The translations under genes and the position numbers were made by a program. From Rugalucina vietnamica (Eukaryota; Mollusca; Bivalvia; Lucinida; Lucinidae), in NCBI GenBank assembly GCA_964017185.1, contig OZ024883.1, positions 124,001 to 188,000 on the forward strand: a stretch of DNA of 64,000 nt, written 5' to 3'. Numbering within the stretch: the stretch's first letter is position 1; each line of letters begins with the position of its first letter. Below the pieces are notes generated by a model. That model made no database searches. It saw nothing but the letters and a program-made list of their open reading frames with translations, and was not told where the DNA came from. Below, in pieces: positions 25,401 through 38,700 of the stretch.

Positions 25401-28400
25401 CACTCTGCCTTCTGTCTATTAGAACATAGAAACCTAGCTGGGTCTCGTGGAGGCTGAAATATATCATAGTGTAACATTACAGTGTAAGCTATGAGGATTG
25501 TCTTTACTGAGCCCCAGCCACTCTGTCTTCTGTCTATTAGAACATAGAAACCTAGCTGGGTCTCGTGGAGGCTGAAACATATAATAGTGTAACATTACAG
25601 TGTAAGCTATGAGGATTGTCTTTACTGAGCCCCAGCCACTCTGTCGTCTGTCTATTAGAACATAGAAACCTAGCTGGGTCTCGTGGAGGCTGAAACATAT
25701 CATAGTGTAATATTACAGTGTAAGCCACTTTAAACGCCTAGATGGACTGTAAATGGAAAAAATTAGGTAGCTTATCTCACTATTAGAGCCACCTCGTGGG
25801 AAAACCAACAATGTGGTTTCCAAACAGGTCCGACACAAACTGACCTGTACAGTCACAGAAAAGAGCTAGAATCTTGAAATTTTGGATTTACCTAGAGGAG
25901 GGATTGTACTATCCGAGTAGCGAAAACAAAGGCGCTGATCAGCTTCGCGGTTACCGCGAAGCTGATCTGCGTCTTTGTTTTTGCCTATGCAGATTGTTGG
26001 TTTTCCCATGAGGCGGCTCATATCATAGTGTAACATTACAGTGTAAGCCATTTTAAGCAAGAATGCAAAAGAAGTTTTCTTCTTGGTACATTTTTGTAGC
26101 TGATTAAACAGTGTTTATTCCTATATAGTTGTATAAAATACATGCTATTCCCACCCTCCATTGTCAAGTATTCTGATCTTTGAATATTAATGCAGCACAT
26201 GCAATACTTTTAAGCAGCAGGTCATGTTTAAATGCTAGAGATAACTTACGGAGGTACAGAGCATAGATAGGTAACAATCTTCCTGTACTCCTCCTCCGTG
26301 GGCTCCGGGTGGTTGGGTCGGTCAGGAAACGTCAAGATTGGGGCGCCATTCTTGGCCTTGGCACCTGGAAAATAGAACCAGAAGCAATATGTTACCAGTT
26401 TCATGACAGTATTGTTTATATTCAACCCAATATCACACTCAAAATTATATTTCTCCTCTGATGGCTCAGGGTGGTTCGGGAGGTAAGAAAAATGTCAGGA
26501 TTGGGGCACCGTTCTTGGCCTTTGCTCCTGGAGAAGAATAACAGAGAATTAGGAATCAAGATACATAATTTGTTTTGTGGTTTAACATCCCAGTCAACAA
26601 TTTTTCAGTCATGCCAGAACAGAGCCACCACTCCCTGGGAAATAAGCAGCACCGAACGACAGAGTACAACACAGTACCCCAGTGTGGTTCGAACCCAGGA
26701 CCAAAACATTGTAACAGCTAAATCAGCCAGCCTATTTACTAGCCATGTTAGCATTCTTAAAGAGAAGTTATGTGGCCTCTGTCTGTCTAGGTCATGTGAG
26801 AAACAATATCAGAGAAAATCACAAAATTTTGATCTCAAAAGCACAGAGCAATTTAGGCCAATTAGTAATTGTCCGCAAAAAAATCTTAGTTGATTCCCAG
26901 GACAACATTTATACCACAACTTAACCATAGTCTGCTCCCAAGATGGTTCTTAGGTTTCTACAGAAGTGAAGGGATTTCCAGACAAAATTGTCCACCAATA
27001 GATATATCCACAGAAATGAGAAGTGTATTTTTTTTTCCAATTGTATTATACCTACAAAAGAGCAAATTCATCAGCATCGATCGTAACCTTTAGTTATCTT
27101 GCACTGTCTACAAACATTAAAACAATGTCTAAAGCTGTTCTCTGTAGCTTTCAAGTTTGGTATCAAATATATTGATATCAGAAATTAAGCTGAAATACCG
27201 AACACAATATTTAACCAAAGTAAGCAATGGAATGACAGCAGAGAAATTTTTATGAGTAAAGGCAACGTTCAATACATTCTAAATAAGTCTTCTAAGACTG
27301 GAAATTAAGCCAGCAACACCCACGCACACAGAAAAACACAATCAAATGGTAAATACAATCAGATCGCTTGGATAAAATGAGGTTAACTCATTTAAGCCTG
27401 GCGTCCCTTTTATGGGACATATGCAAACAGTATAGCCCCAGATGTGACGCCGCAGAACGCGGCGTCCCATCTGGGGCTATTCTGTTTGCTTAGAGGAATT
27501 TCACCGAAAAATTGAATTAAAATTTAAAATCACTTCTAACACCGCTATAAATGAATGTGGACTCATCCAATTGACAATGATGGGAAAAATCTATTTGTCA
27601 AATATGGGTTAAATGTCACAAGAAAACCTGCTATGTGAGTATTGACATTACAGAAACTTGCCCATGCAATATACAGAGATTTTTTATTCTGCTGTAAAAA
27701 TTGAAAATTTTATTAGAAAAATTTTGATATTTTTCCTATTTTTGCTAAAAAAATATATTGTGGGTACATGTTAGAACCGCCTAGGCGAGGCGGTCCTAAC
27801 GAGTACCCACAATCTATGTTTTAGAGCAAAAATAAGAAAAATAGGTACTTGTATACCTCTGAATACCTAGTTTTGCTATCTAAAAGTGGGGTTCAAAGGG
27901 GTAAACATTACATGGACTATATATTTTGTTTTCATGGTTAAGGCTCAGGACATCAAACTTTTTTTTTTTTCAGTTTTACGTCCCTTTCAAGATTATTTCA
28001 GCTCATATGAGACGGGCCAATCAGTAGGTGGGGTGAAAACGGGAGAACCCCGAGAAAAACCACCTGACACACCCGCAAGCAGAACTTGGCGGAACTACCG
28101 CTCGGCCACGGGGGCCGCTGGACATCAAACTGACTGGTGAGGCAAAGAAGCTGATGACAGATATAGCAATCTAAATTAAGGGGTTGTACATTGTACACGC
28201 CCGGTAAAGTGCAAATTGACCACCGGCGGTGGTCAACGTAAAAAAAGTTGATATACATCCGGTGGTCGTTTTGAGCGTTTCCTGTTATTAGTTTTCGCGA
28301 GTTTGGTGGATGTGGAAGGTAAGATATTTTTTTATCAAAAACGTATTATAAAAATCAAAGAATGTCAGGCTATCAGTTTTTTGCCGTTGAATGTCTAGCC

Positions 28401-29695
28401 GAAGTGGTAGTTGAAAAAAAATGAACCGTTTTACTGCAATCCTTTCCGGCCCATTTGATCGGTAGTGAAAACGAAAGTAGAATCTGGTCAAACACAGGTT
28501 AAAATGCCCTGATCGTGCCTTTGCAAACTTTCTGTCACCAATGGTCGTTGCAGTTAGTTAAATTGACACTAAATTAGCTTTTCAGACATAATTTTAAAAT
28601 ATTTCAAGCTTTCCTTTCAACACTTAGATCGATTTTGTACCGGCGGTCAACTTGAAGTTGCAGTGGTCGTATTGATCAATTGGGATTACAATGTAAATTT
28701 TCATCGTGAGAGAAAGCCAGCGAAAATGCAATTTGATGTCGTTTTCTGTTAGGGGGCACGGTAACATTAATGGAGATGCATTCTAGACACAACCAAATCC
28801 AAATCAATGCCGTCGGTGTCCTCATAATTCAATTTCGTTTGACCATTAACCGTTCAATTACATAGTTTAGCAATATCGGATGTATTTATTACTAATTTTT
28901 GGTAACCCCAACAATACAAATACTACCTCATGCAAGATGCATTGAATTTATGTACATAATTCGCATTGACTAGAAGAAAAACCACTAGAATAACAGTGTG
29001 GTCAATTTGCAAACTAGGTGGTCAATTTGTTCCTAAAATGAGCAATTTTGAAATGATTTACTGACCAATTTAAAAAGTATTGAAGGACATGCCTGCTGTT
29101 TAATGTTGAGTAGGCTCAGTCTTGCAGATTCGACAATTATAGGAGTAACACTAAGCAAAGTGTTTATTGTGATGTTCGTATGACATCTATCTCCTGTTTT
29201 GCAATATCAATTCTTTGAATATGTAAAGGTGAATAATCACGTGGTTTATATCAATTTCAGACGAAATATTTAGAAACATTGGTCATAATAAGATTGTCAA
29301 TGCTAGATGAATTGGCGTGTAAAATTACACATGCATGTACCTCTTCATCACATTGTCACGAGCAGTTGGAATAATAGATTCATAATGTTTCTGGATTTTG
29401 CCAGCAGTCGATTGGCTCGCTGGTTAAACCCAAACGCTAGTTCAAACGAGTCGAGATCACGTGACTGTCCACTGCAAAGTGTAGAATGAATGCATGTATT
29501 AATAAGAGGATAAAACATTCTTTTCCGTGCATTAACGTTTGCCAAGCCCAAGGGCAATAATGTGTTGCAGCCCGAACCGCGTAGCGGTGAGGGCTGCAAC
29601 ACATTATTGCCCGAGGGCTTGGCAAACGTTAATGCACTTGGAAAAGAATGTTATATCGTCATTGTTATATACCTTTCCTCCAATACATGTACATT

Positions 29696-29750
<55 letters not shown>

Positions 29751-32700
29751 TTGTGAATGCTATGTCTTGAAATCGCGCATGATGACAAGCTGGTAAGTGA
29801 TTAGACGCAAAATGACACGTTAAATTAAGATGAAATATACGTCTGAAATGTACACTCACCTGCCATGTTAAATTTAGATGAAATGAACACCTGCCAGTGT
29901 CCATAACATGTAAACAGGTGTATGTCATAGTCTCAGGGCAATAACACCTAGGGCAATAACACCATTATTGCCCTGCTATGACGTCATCTCAGGGCATTAA
30001 CACCATTATTGCCCTGCTACGGTGTCATCTTAGGGCATTAACACCATTATTGCCCTGATATGACGTCATCTCAGGGCATTAATGGTATTAATGCCCTACG
30101 AAGCCTAAAACAGCAGAAAGTGCTGTCCGTTACAACACGACAAGTTTCTATTGTAGAGATACATTAGGTATATAACAATGCTGAAGAATAACTGGCCTTG
30201 TCAGTTCTAGGTGCACCTACTGACCTTATGTTTTCCTTTATACGTTTCCAGATGGGTCGATTTAAAGGAAAACGAACCATGCGTCGTTACCTGACGGAAC
30301 AAAAAAAACATATCTCTGGCGTGGACAGGAAATCCAAGACGTTGTCCAGAGTCCGTTCAAATCGCCATCTAAGAAAAAGCCAAAATACAGTTCATCACCC
30401 TATAGAGCTATTGGTTCATCACCCCAAAAGACAATTTGTTCTAAAATCTATACACCGAGGAAAGTTCAGATTTCCTAAGAAGAAAAACATAAAATCAGGG
30501 ACTAAATCAAAAGTATTAAGGCTTGTCAATAGTAATAAATAAGACAACTGTAATGAGCTCGAAAAGCAAGAGTTATCGTTATTTGGTTCTTGTACAATTT
30601 GTATTCTTTAATATAGATTACACATATTGTGATGAAAATCATATGGTTGAAGAAATGTGCATATCCCATCAATAGAAGAAGTAAGAAGAATGGAAAATGA
30701 AAATGCATCGAAATTGCTTCTTTTGTTCTTTTTTATTTAAAAATTATTAATAATTGAACAGATGTTTTAAATTCTCTAGAATGCCTCATCTGACACATAT
30801 CCAGCCGGCATTGAAAGGGAAATAATAACTTTTTACATTCAAGTTCAAGCTTTTAAAAATGTTTCTATAGCATACTAATTGTCGGGACAACATGATCGTG
30901 GTGTACGACAAGTGGTGGTTTGGTCCTTATATCGCATCTAATATTTATTAGAATTTAATAATTTTGGTATCATCACATTGGCGATTTTCGAATCTAAACA
31001 TCCATACATGACCAGCTTTAAAAATATTTTTGAAAAAAAAAAAAAATATGAGGTTGCCGGTGTAACAGTTTATCTTGCCCCCCTGGACAGCTTGCCCCCC
31101 GGGGGGCAAAATTTCCCGGGAAATCTTACCCCCACCCTGATTATCTTCACCCCCGGGGGGTAAGCTGTCCAGGCTAGTTTATCTTGCCCCCCACCCACTC
31201 GGAAAGAAAGTGTTTTTAGAATATATATGTTTATTTTCCTGCACCAATGAAATAATATCATGTCCTTTTACCATTATTTAGTGACATGTTGTCTAATCCG
31301 CCCTTTTTAAAAAAAAAAAAAAAAAAATTTATTTACCTAGGTGGGGGTGAAGCTGTCCAGGGCGGTTTATCTTGCCCCCCGCCTAGGTATTGGAGGATCA
31401 ATTTTTCTAAGCTTATTACACTGTTTCAAAATTAATACCATAAGAAGACCTACCTTTTATAAATGCAATTTATTTGATTAAGAAGCCCTTTTCCTTATCA
31501 TTCAGTTTTATACCCTCAGTTACATAGGCGGGGGTGAAGCTGTCCAGGGCGTTTTATCTCGCCCCCCGCCTATGTATTGGATGATAAAATTTTCTAGGCT
31601 TATTACAACTGTTTCCAATTAATACTTAAGAAGCTTTATCAATTTTAACTGCAATCCATTTTATTATCAAGACATTTTCCTCGTCTTTCCATTCTATACC
31701 CTCAGTTATACAGGTGGGGGTGAAGCTGTCCAGGGCGGTTTATCTTGCCCCCCGCCTAGGTATTGGAGGATCAATTTTTCAAAGCATGTTACACTTTTTC
31801 AAAATTAATACCATAAGAAGGTCTCCCTTTTAAAAATGCAATTTATTTGATTAAAAAGCCCTTTTCCTCGTCATTCAGTTTTATACCCTCAGTTACTTAG
31901 GTGGGGGTGAAGCTGTCCAGGGCGGTTTATCTTGCCCCCCGCCTAGGTATTGGATGATAAAATTTTCTAGGCTTATTACACTGATTAAAAATTAATGCAG
32001 TAGGAAGAATTATCAGTTAGAAGTGCATTTAGTTTGAGTACATATCTCTTTTCCTCCTCATTCAGTTCCTATCTTCAGTTTCTCTGGTGGGGGTGAAGCT
32101 GTCCAGGGCGGTTTAACTCGCCCCCCCGCCTAGGTATTGGATGATAAAATTTTCTAGGCTTATTACACTGATTAAAACTTAATGCAGTAGGAAGAATTAT
32201 CAGTTAGAAGTGCATTTAATTTGAATACATAACCTTTTTCCTCCTCATTCAGTTTCTATCTTCACTTTCACAGGTGGGTGTGAAGCTGTCCAGGGCGGTT
32301 TATCTCGCCCCCCCCCCCCCCCCCCCCCTAGGTATTGGATGATAAAATTTTCTAGGCTTATTACACTGATTAAAAATTAAAGCAGTAGGAAGAATTATCA
32401 GAAGTGCATTTAGTTTGAATACATAACCCTTTTCCTCCTCATTCAGTTCATATCAACATCAAAAACCTGGGTGGGGGTCAGTTCAAACCGCCCTGGACAG
32501 GTTACCCCCCACCCCTGTACCAATAAGTTTGTTCTTTTCTGACACTGAAAACAAGTTTATAGGACTTATCTTGTGATTTAAATCCAATATTATTTTATAT
32601 TACAGTTGTTCAAATGATGGTGAAGAAAAAAAAATCAACATCAAAAACCTAGGTGGGGGGCAAGATAAACCGCCCTGGACAGGTTACCCCATACCCTTGT

Positions 32701-35700
32701 ACCAATTACATGTAGTTTCTTCTTTTCCGACATTGAAAAAAGTTTATAGGACTCATCTTGTGATTTTAAATCCACTTTTATTTTAAATCAACATGGTTCA
32801 AATGATGGTGACGAAAAAAATATCACCATCAAAAACCTGGGTGGGGGTCAGTTCAAACCGCCCTAGACAGGTTACCCCCCACCCTTATAACAATTAGTTT
32901 CTTCTTTTTGGACATTGAAAACAAGTTTATAGGCTTGTCATGTGATTTAAATCCAATATTATTTTATATTAAGGTTGTTCAAGTGATAGTGAAGATAAAC
33001 CGACCTGGACAGGTTACCCCCCACCCTTGTACCAATTACATGTAGTTTCTTCTTTTCCGACATTCAAAACTAGTTTATAGGACGTACTTGTCTTTTGATT
33101 GAAATCCAATATTATTTCATATTAAGGTTGTACAAATGATGATCAAGACAAAGAATGACAAAGAATATCAACATCAAAGTCTGGGTGGGGGGTAAGATAA
33201 ACCGCCCTGGACAGGTTACCCCCCAATAAGTTTCCACTTTTGCCACTCTGAAAACAACTTTTTAGGACTTGTCTTGTGATCTTAATCCAACATTTTCATT
33301 TTTGGATAGTTAAAAAAATGTGTATAAAAATCAATCACAACCAATACTTGAAACTGGGTGGGGGGCAAGATAAACCGGCCTGGACAGCTTGACCCCCGGG
33401 GGTGAAGATATCCAGGGTGGGGGCAAGATTTCCCGGGACAGCTTACCCCCCGGGGGGTAAGCCAACCGCGGTCAGCTTACCCCCCGGGGGGTAAGCTGTC
33501 CAGGGGGTAAGATAAACTGGGACACCGGGATATGCATCTTTGTGAGGGGTGGGTGTGCGAAAATGCTTATAGCAGCTTAAAAAGCGTGGAAACACCTATC
33601 AATTTATGCATTATCTTATTTGATAATCATTCCCATGTTTAAAAATCATTTTTTTTGTTAATGTACGTATATTCTCGGAGATGTACTGGACAAATATGTT
33701 CAAAAATTTAATAAAAATATTTTCTGCAAAAATTTGTATTTTGCCCTAGAATGCATATACATGTTTCAATTTTGTTATTTGCCACTTAGCTTGTGAATAC
33801 ATTTACAGTTTAAAGCACATTCCGTTTACATATTTTAGATCTATTCCGTGAAGAATAAAATTGAAAATATTTCAAAAAGTATATTTTTCTCAATTTTGAA
33901 AATCCGTAACTTTTTAAAAAGAATGGATACCCCCACAAATATTTTGCTTTTTGAGTAGCATTCCACATATATTTTAAGCTGTCTAAAAATTATAGATTTA
34001 TTTATCAACAAAACTTGGTTTCGAGCCACCTTAAGTCCGTACATGTATAGTAGCACCCCAAATAAATCAAAACGAAGTTTGATTATGATAGACCATAGCT
34101 ATGCACAAGCACAAGCTAATACAGAATCTATTGGCACAAGCAATTCACAAGCTGTTGTTCCCGAAGAACTTCTGATATAATTGAAATAAACCACGTGATT
34201 ATTCATCTTTACATATTCAAAGAATTGATATTGCAAAACAGGAGATAGATTTCATACAAACAACACAATAAACGCTTTGCTTAGTGTTACTCCTATAATT
34301 GTCGAATCTGCCGACTGAGCCTGCTCAACATTAAACAGTAGGGATGTCCTTCAATACTTTTCAAATTGGACAGTAAATCACTTCAAAAAAAAAGGTACAA
34401 GTAGGCAAAGATCAGGAAAAGGCGCAATCAGAAAAAGATTCCCACTCCAAAAACCGAGGTGGGAAAAAACCAAACTAACAATCAGGTACTTATACCATGA
34501 AACAATCGTAAGCCGAATGGGCAGCTATTTTCCCAATAGGTGGCCACTCAGTTACCTTAACTAAAAATATGAAAACATACATAAGGCGCCAACAGCACAA
34601 AAAAATTTTTTAAACACCAAGACATAAAACAAAAAGAAAATTGCTCCTCATTTTTAAGGTCAAATTGACCACCTAGTTTGCAAATTGACCACACTGTTAT
34701 TCTAGTGGTTTTTCTTCGAGTCAATGCGAATTATGTACATAAATTCAATGCATCTTGCATGAGGTAGTATTTGTATTGTTGGGGTTACCAAAAATTAGTA
34801 ATAAATACATCCGATATTGCTAAACTATGTATGGACCAACGAAATTGAATTATGAGGACACCGACGGCATTGATTTGGATTTGGTTGTGTCTAAAATGCA
34901 TCTCCATTAATGTTGCCGTGCCCCCTAACAAAAAAACGACATCAAGTTGCATTTTTTTCTGGCTTTCTCTCACGATGAAAATTTACATTGTAATCCACAT
35001 TGATCAATACGACCACCGCAACTTCAAGTTGACCGCCGGTACAAAATCGATCTAAGTGTTGAAAGGAAAGCTTGAATTATTTTAAAATTATGTCTGAAAA
35101 GCTAATTTAGTGTCAATTTAACTAACTGCAACGACCATTGGTTACAGAAAGCTTGCAAATGCACGATCAGGGCATTTTAACCTGTGTTTGACCAGATTCT
35201 ACTTTCGTTTTCACTACCGATCAAACGGGCCGGAAAGGATTGCAGTAAAACGGTTTATTTTTTTCAACTACCACTTCGGCTAGACATTCAACGGCAAAAA
35301 ACTGATAGCCTGACATTCTTTGATTTTTATAATACATTTTTGATCAAAAAATATCTTACCTTCCACATCCACCAAACTCGCGAAAACTAATAACAGGAAA
35401 CGCTCAAAACGACCACCGGATGTATATCAACTTTTTTTACGTTGACCACCGGCGGTGGTCAATTTGCACTTTACCGGGCGTGATTGTAGCACATACAAAC
35501 ACAAACATTGGTCGTTATAGGGCAACTGGTCAGCATCTTTACTTTTGTATGTACAAAAAAGTTTTCTCAATACAAAACTCAAATGAGCTGCATCATGAGA
35601 AAACCAGATTTTTGCCTATGTGGAAAAAAGGCACAGATCAGCTTCGCAGTAACTGCGAAGCTGATCAGCGCCTTTGTTTTCACTACACGGCTATAGTACA

Positions 35701-38700
35701 ATTCCTTTACTTTCTAAATCCAAAATTTTCAGCCTCCAGCCATCTTCTGTGACTGCACAGGCCGGTTTGTGCCGACCTGGTCTGAAACCTGTAAGACTGA
35801 TTTTTTTTGCGTTGCGGCTCAAATTAGATCCAATCTTTGAGACCTGAGTGTAATGGAAAATGTTTTAATTAAGAACATTGTCTGGAGAAATCAGGGATTT
35901 TTCTGCTATTCTATCAGAAATTGAGCAAAGCAACTGATTTAAGAATATAGCTCTAGCAAAATATTCAATATGAGACGGGCCAATCAGCAGGTAGGGAAAA
36001 AAAGGGAGAATTTGGCTTGTCTCACAACTGCATTGTGTGAGGCTAAAGCTGGGACCAGTGCCATTTTTTAAACTGCCCAAAACAGAAAAACAGCCTCTAT
36101 GAATTGATAATTCAATTGTTTATGGCTTCTTTCAAGTACACCAGACACAAATATATGCAACCAATGACACTAAGGATATGAAAATGTTTGCAGTATGAAA
36201 TTTGAAATCAACAAACATCAAAGCAAATCTGATCCAACATTCCTCATTATTTCTATAATTCTACAGGTAATTGTCATTCTGCTGATTCTAAGCCAATCCT
36301 ACTCCTGTTGATCAGTATTAATTGTCATCACTCATGAGTCAATACTGCATTCAGGTGCAAATCTCTGCAACACAGAGTCACTGATCAATGTGTCTAGAAA
36401 ACGTGTTACCTGGGTTACTGACTGCAGACTGCACTCAAAACTTGCATATGGATAGAGTATAGTGAGTGAGCCTTTAGCTCAGATTAGCTACTAAAGATTG
36501 ACTGAATAGATATACTGAACCAAACTTATAACGCAACAAGGTTAAGGCTTGTTTTTCGCATTTTTATGTAATGCAAAACGGTCTAGCAGACATATGCTGG
36601 TCAGCAATCACCTGTGAATAAATTGGGTACAAAAAATAAGGTTTTCAGAGCATAGGTCAATATGCTCAAATCTGATTGGTCAAAACGGTTATTTGGATGG
36701 CATGCGCCGCCTGAGAGATTCTGGAAGTCAGTTTTAACACAAATTGCTTCTTTATGGATCGTCCAATGAAGCTCGATGAGGTAATTGCAAAATACCGTCA
36801 ATTTGTACCCAAAATTTTAAATCAAAGTTTGCATCATTGAAAATTCAACGTATAATACTGTGTATTCCATAATGAACGCAATAGAAAATGGAAGTGGTGA
36901 AAAATTTTAACGGCGATTATTTTAAATGAAACCTTTGTGGAAACAGGTTGATTCCGGTATTCATCATTGTTAGAAAACACAATAGCATCCAATTATTGGG
37001 TCAGGACCGTCTGTAACAAATGTTAAAATGTGAGTAAACTTGAATGGTTGGGGGCGAAAATGAGTCTTCAACTCTGCTCAAAACTGAGCAAAATTGGTCT
37101 TTTATCAGAACCAGAGGACCAATGGTCCTGTAAACGCTCACCTGAGATCTGCTGTATAAATGAATGTTATAGAAAATAGTCCCAGTATAAAGGCAGATGA
37201 AGCCCTTGGGCCATTTTTTCTTTTCAGAATAATCAATATACTGGCCATACAAGTTTTCCCTTCAAATTACATTTTAACAGTTTACTCATTCAAATACATA
37301 GACAACCCATGTTGACCTTGCCTTAAAATAGGTCAAGGTCATCACAGGGTCATGATTTATGTACACATTGCAGTACTTTAGTCATCGATGCTTCATGCCA
37401 AGTTTCTTCAAAATCGGTCCACTGGTTCCGGAGAAGAAGATTTTTGAAGGGTTTATACCATATATGGGCATATCTGCCATCTTGGTCATGTGACCTTGAT
37501 TATTTATATACACATTGATTCCCCCATTCTATATATGCTTCACATTAAATTTGGCTTTGATTGGCATAGCGGTTTCAGAGGAGAAGATGTTTGAATATTA
37601 TGGTAATATACATGTATAATAACCCCGGGGTGGGGCAAATGAGCCCCTGGGGTCCAATTGTTTTCAGAATCATTAATATTCAATCCTACTGCCCATTTCC
37701 TGTAAGACTTTCACTTTATATGACATTTTTAAAGTTCTCCCCATTCAAATGCATTGGTGACCTATGATGACCTTGCCGTAAAGGTCAAGGTCATCACAGG
37801 GTCATGATTTATATATACATTGTAGTGCTTGTGCCATAGATGCTTCATGCCAAATTTCATTGAAATTGGTCAAAAGGTTCTGGAGAAGAAGGTTTTTGAA
37901 GGGTTTTTACCATATATGGGCATGACGGCCATTTTGGTCATGTGACCTGGATTTTTATATACACATTGGTTCCCCCTTCCTATTGATGCTTCACATTAAA
38001 TTTGGCTTTGATTGGCCAAGCGGTTTCAGAGGAGATGATGTTTGAATATGATGGTAATGTACAGGTATATTGCCCCGGGGTGGGGGCAGATGAGCCCCTG
38101 GGGTCAAAATTTTTCAGAATCATCAATATTCAGTCCTACTGCCCATTTTCTGCAAGATTTTCACTTTAAATGACATTTTTAAAATTTTTCCCCATTCAAA
38201 TGCATTGGTGACCTATGTTACCCTTGCCGTAAAGAAGGTCAAGGTCATCTCAGGGTCACGATTTATATATACATTGTAGTGCTTGAGGTATCGATGCTTC
38301 ATGCCAAGTTTTGATGAAATCGGTCCATTGGTTCTGGAGAAGAAGATTTTTGAAGGGTTTTTACCATATATGGGCATGGCGGCCATCTTGGTCATGTGAC
38401 CTGGATTTCTTATTTACACATTGGTTCCCCCTTCCTCTTGATGCTTCACATTAAATTTAGCTTTGATTGGCCAAGCGAATTCAGAGGAGATGATGTTTGA
38501 ATATTATGGTAATGTACAGGTATATTGCCCCGGGGTGGGGGCAGATGAGCCCCTGGGGTCATTTTTTTTTCAGAATCATCAATATTCAGTCCTACTGCCC
38601 ATTTCCTGCAAGATTTTCACTTTAAATGACACTTTTAAATTTTTCTCCATTCAAATGCATTGGCGACCTATGTTGACCTTACCGTAAAATAGGTCAAGGT

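Larger units (their letters stand above)
28196..35482. mobile_element. Large TIR DNA element, 7287 bp, about 1.05-kb arms, 6-bp TSD
   Basis: Termini CACGCCCGGTAAAGTGCAAA face inward from both ends; the direct repeat ATTGTA flanks the element (28190-28195 and 35483-35488). The left arm (28196 to about 29256) is repeated inverted at about 34178-35482, interrupted there by a 254-bp repeat J. A 6-bp duplication and kilobase-scale TIRs are known for Polinton/Maverick elements; IS3EU and Dada also make about 6-bp duplications. None of the Polinton genes (integrase, polymerase B, capsid proteins, ATPase, protease) is recognisable here, so at most this is a deleted, non-autonomous derivative. Reading frames in the arms (28288-28491 minus, 35184-35390 plus) are the same sequence read twice. 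Confidence 0.85.

Noticed and set aside
22513..25703. A series of overlapping 79-residue minus-strand proteins, each starting MIYFSLHETQLGF
   Set aside because: They are one reading of the 118-bp exon-copy array running over two units until a stop; the M lies in intron sequence before the acceptor. Only the exon 4 part is genuine coding sequence.
22621..25731. CRISPR-like array (27 regular repeats)
   Set aside because: There are no unique spacers; the units are contiguous copies of an exon-intron fragment in an animal gene.
29562..29796. Plus-strand frame with a run of LFIYLFIYLFIY
   Set aside because: A translation of the palindrome and the (TTTA)n microsatellite.
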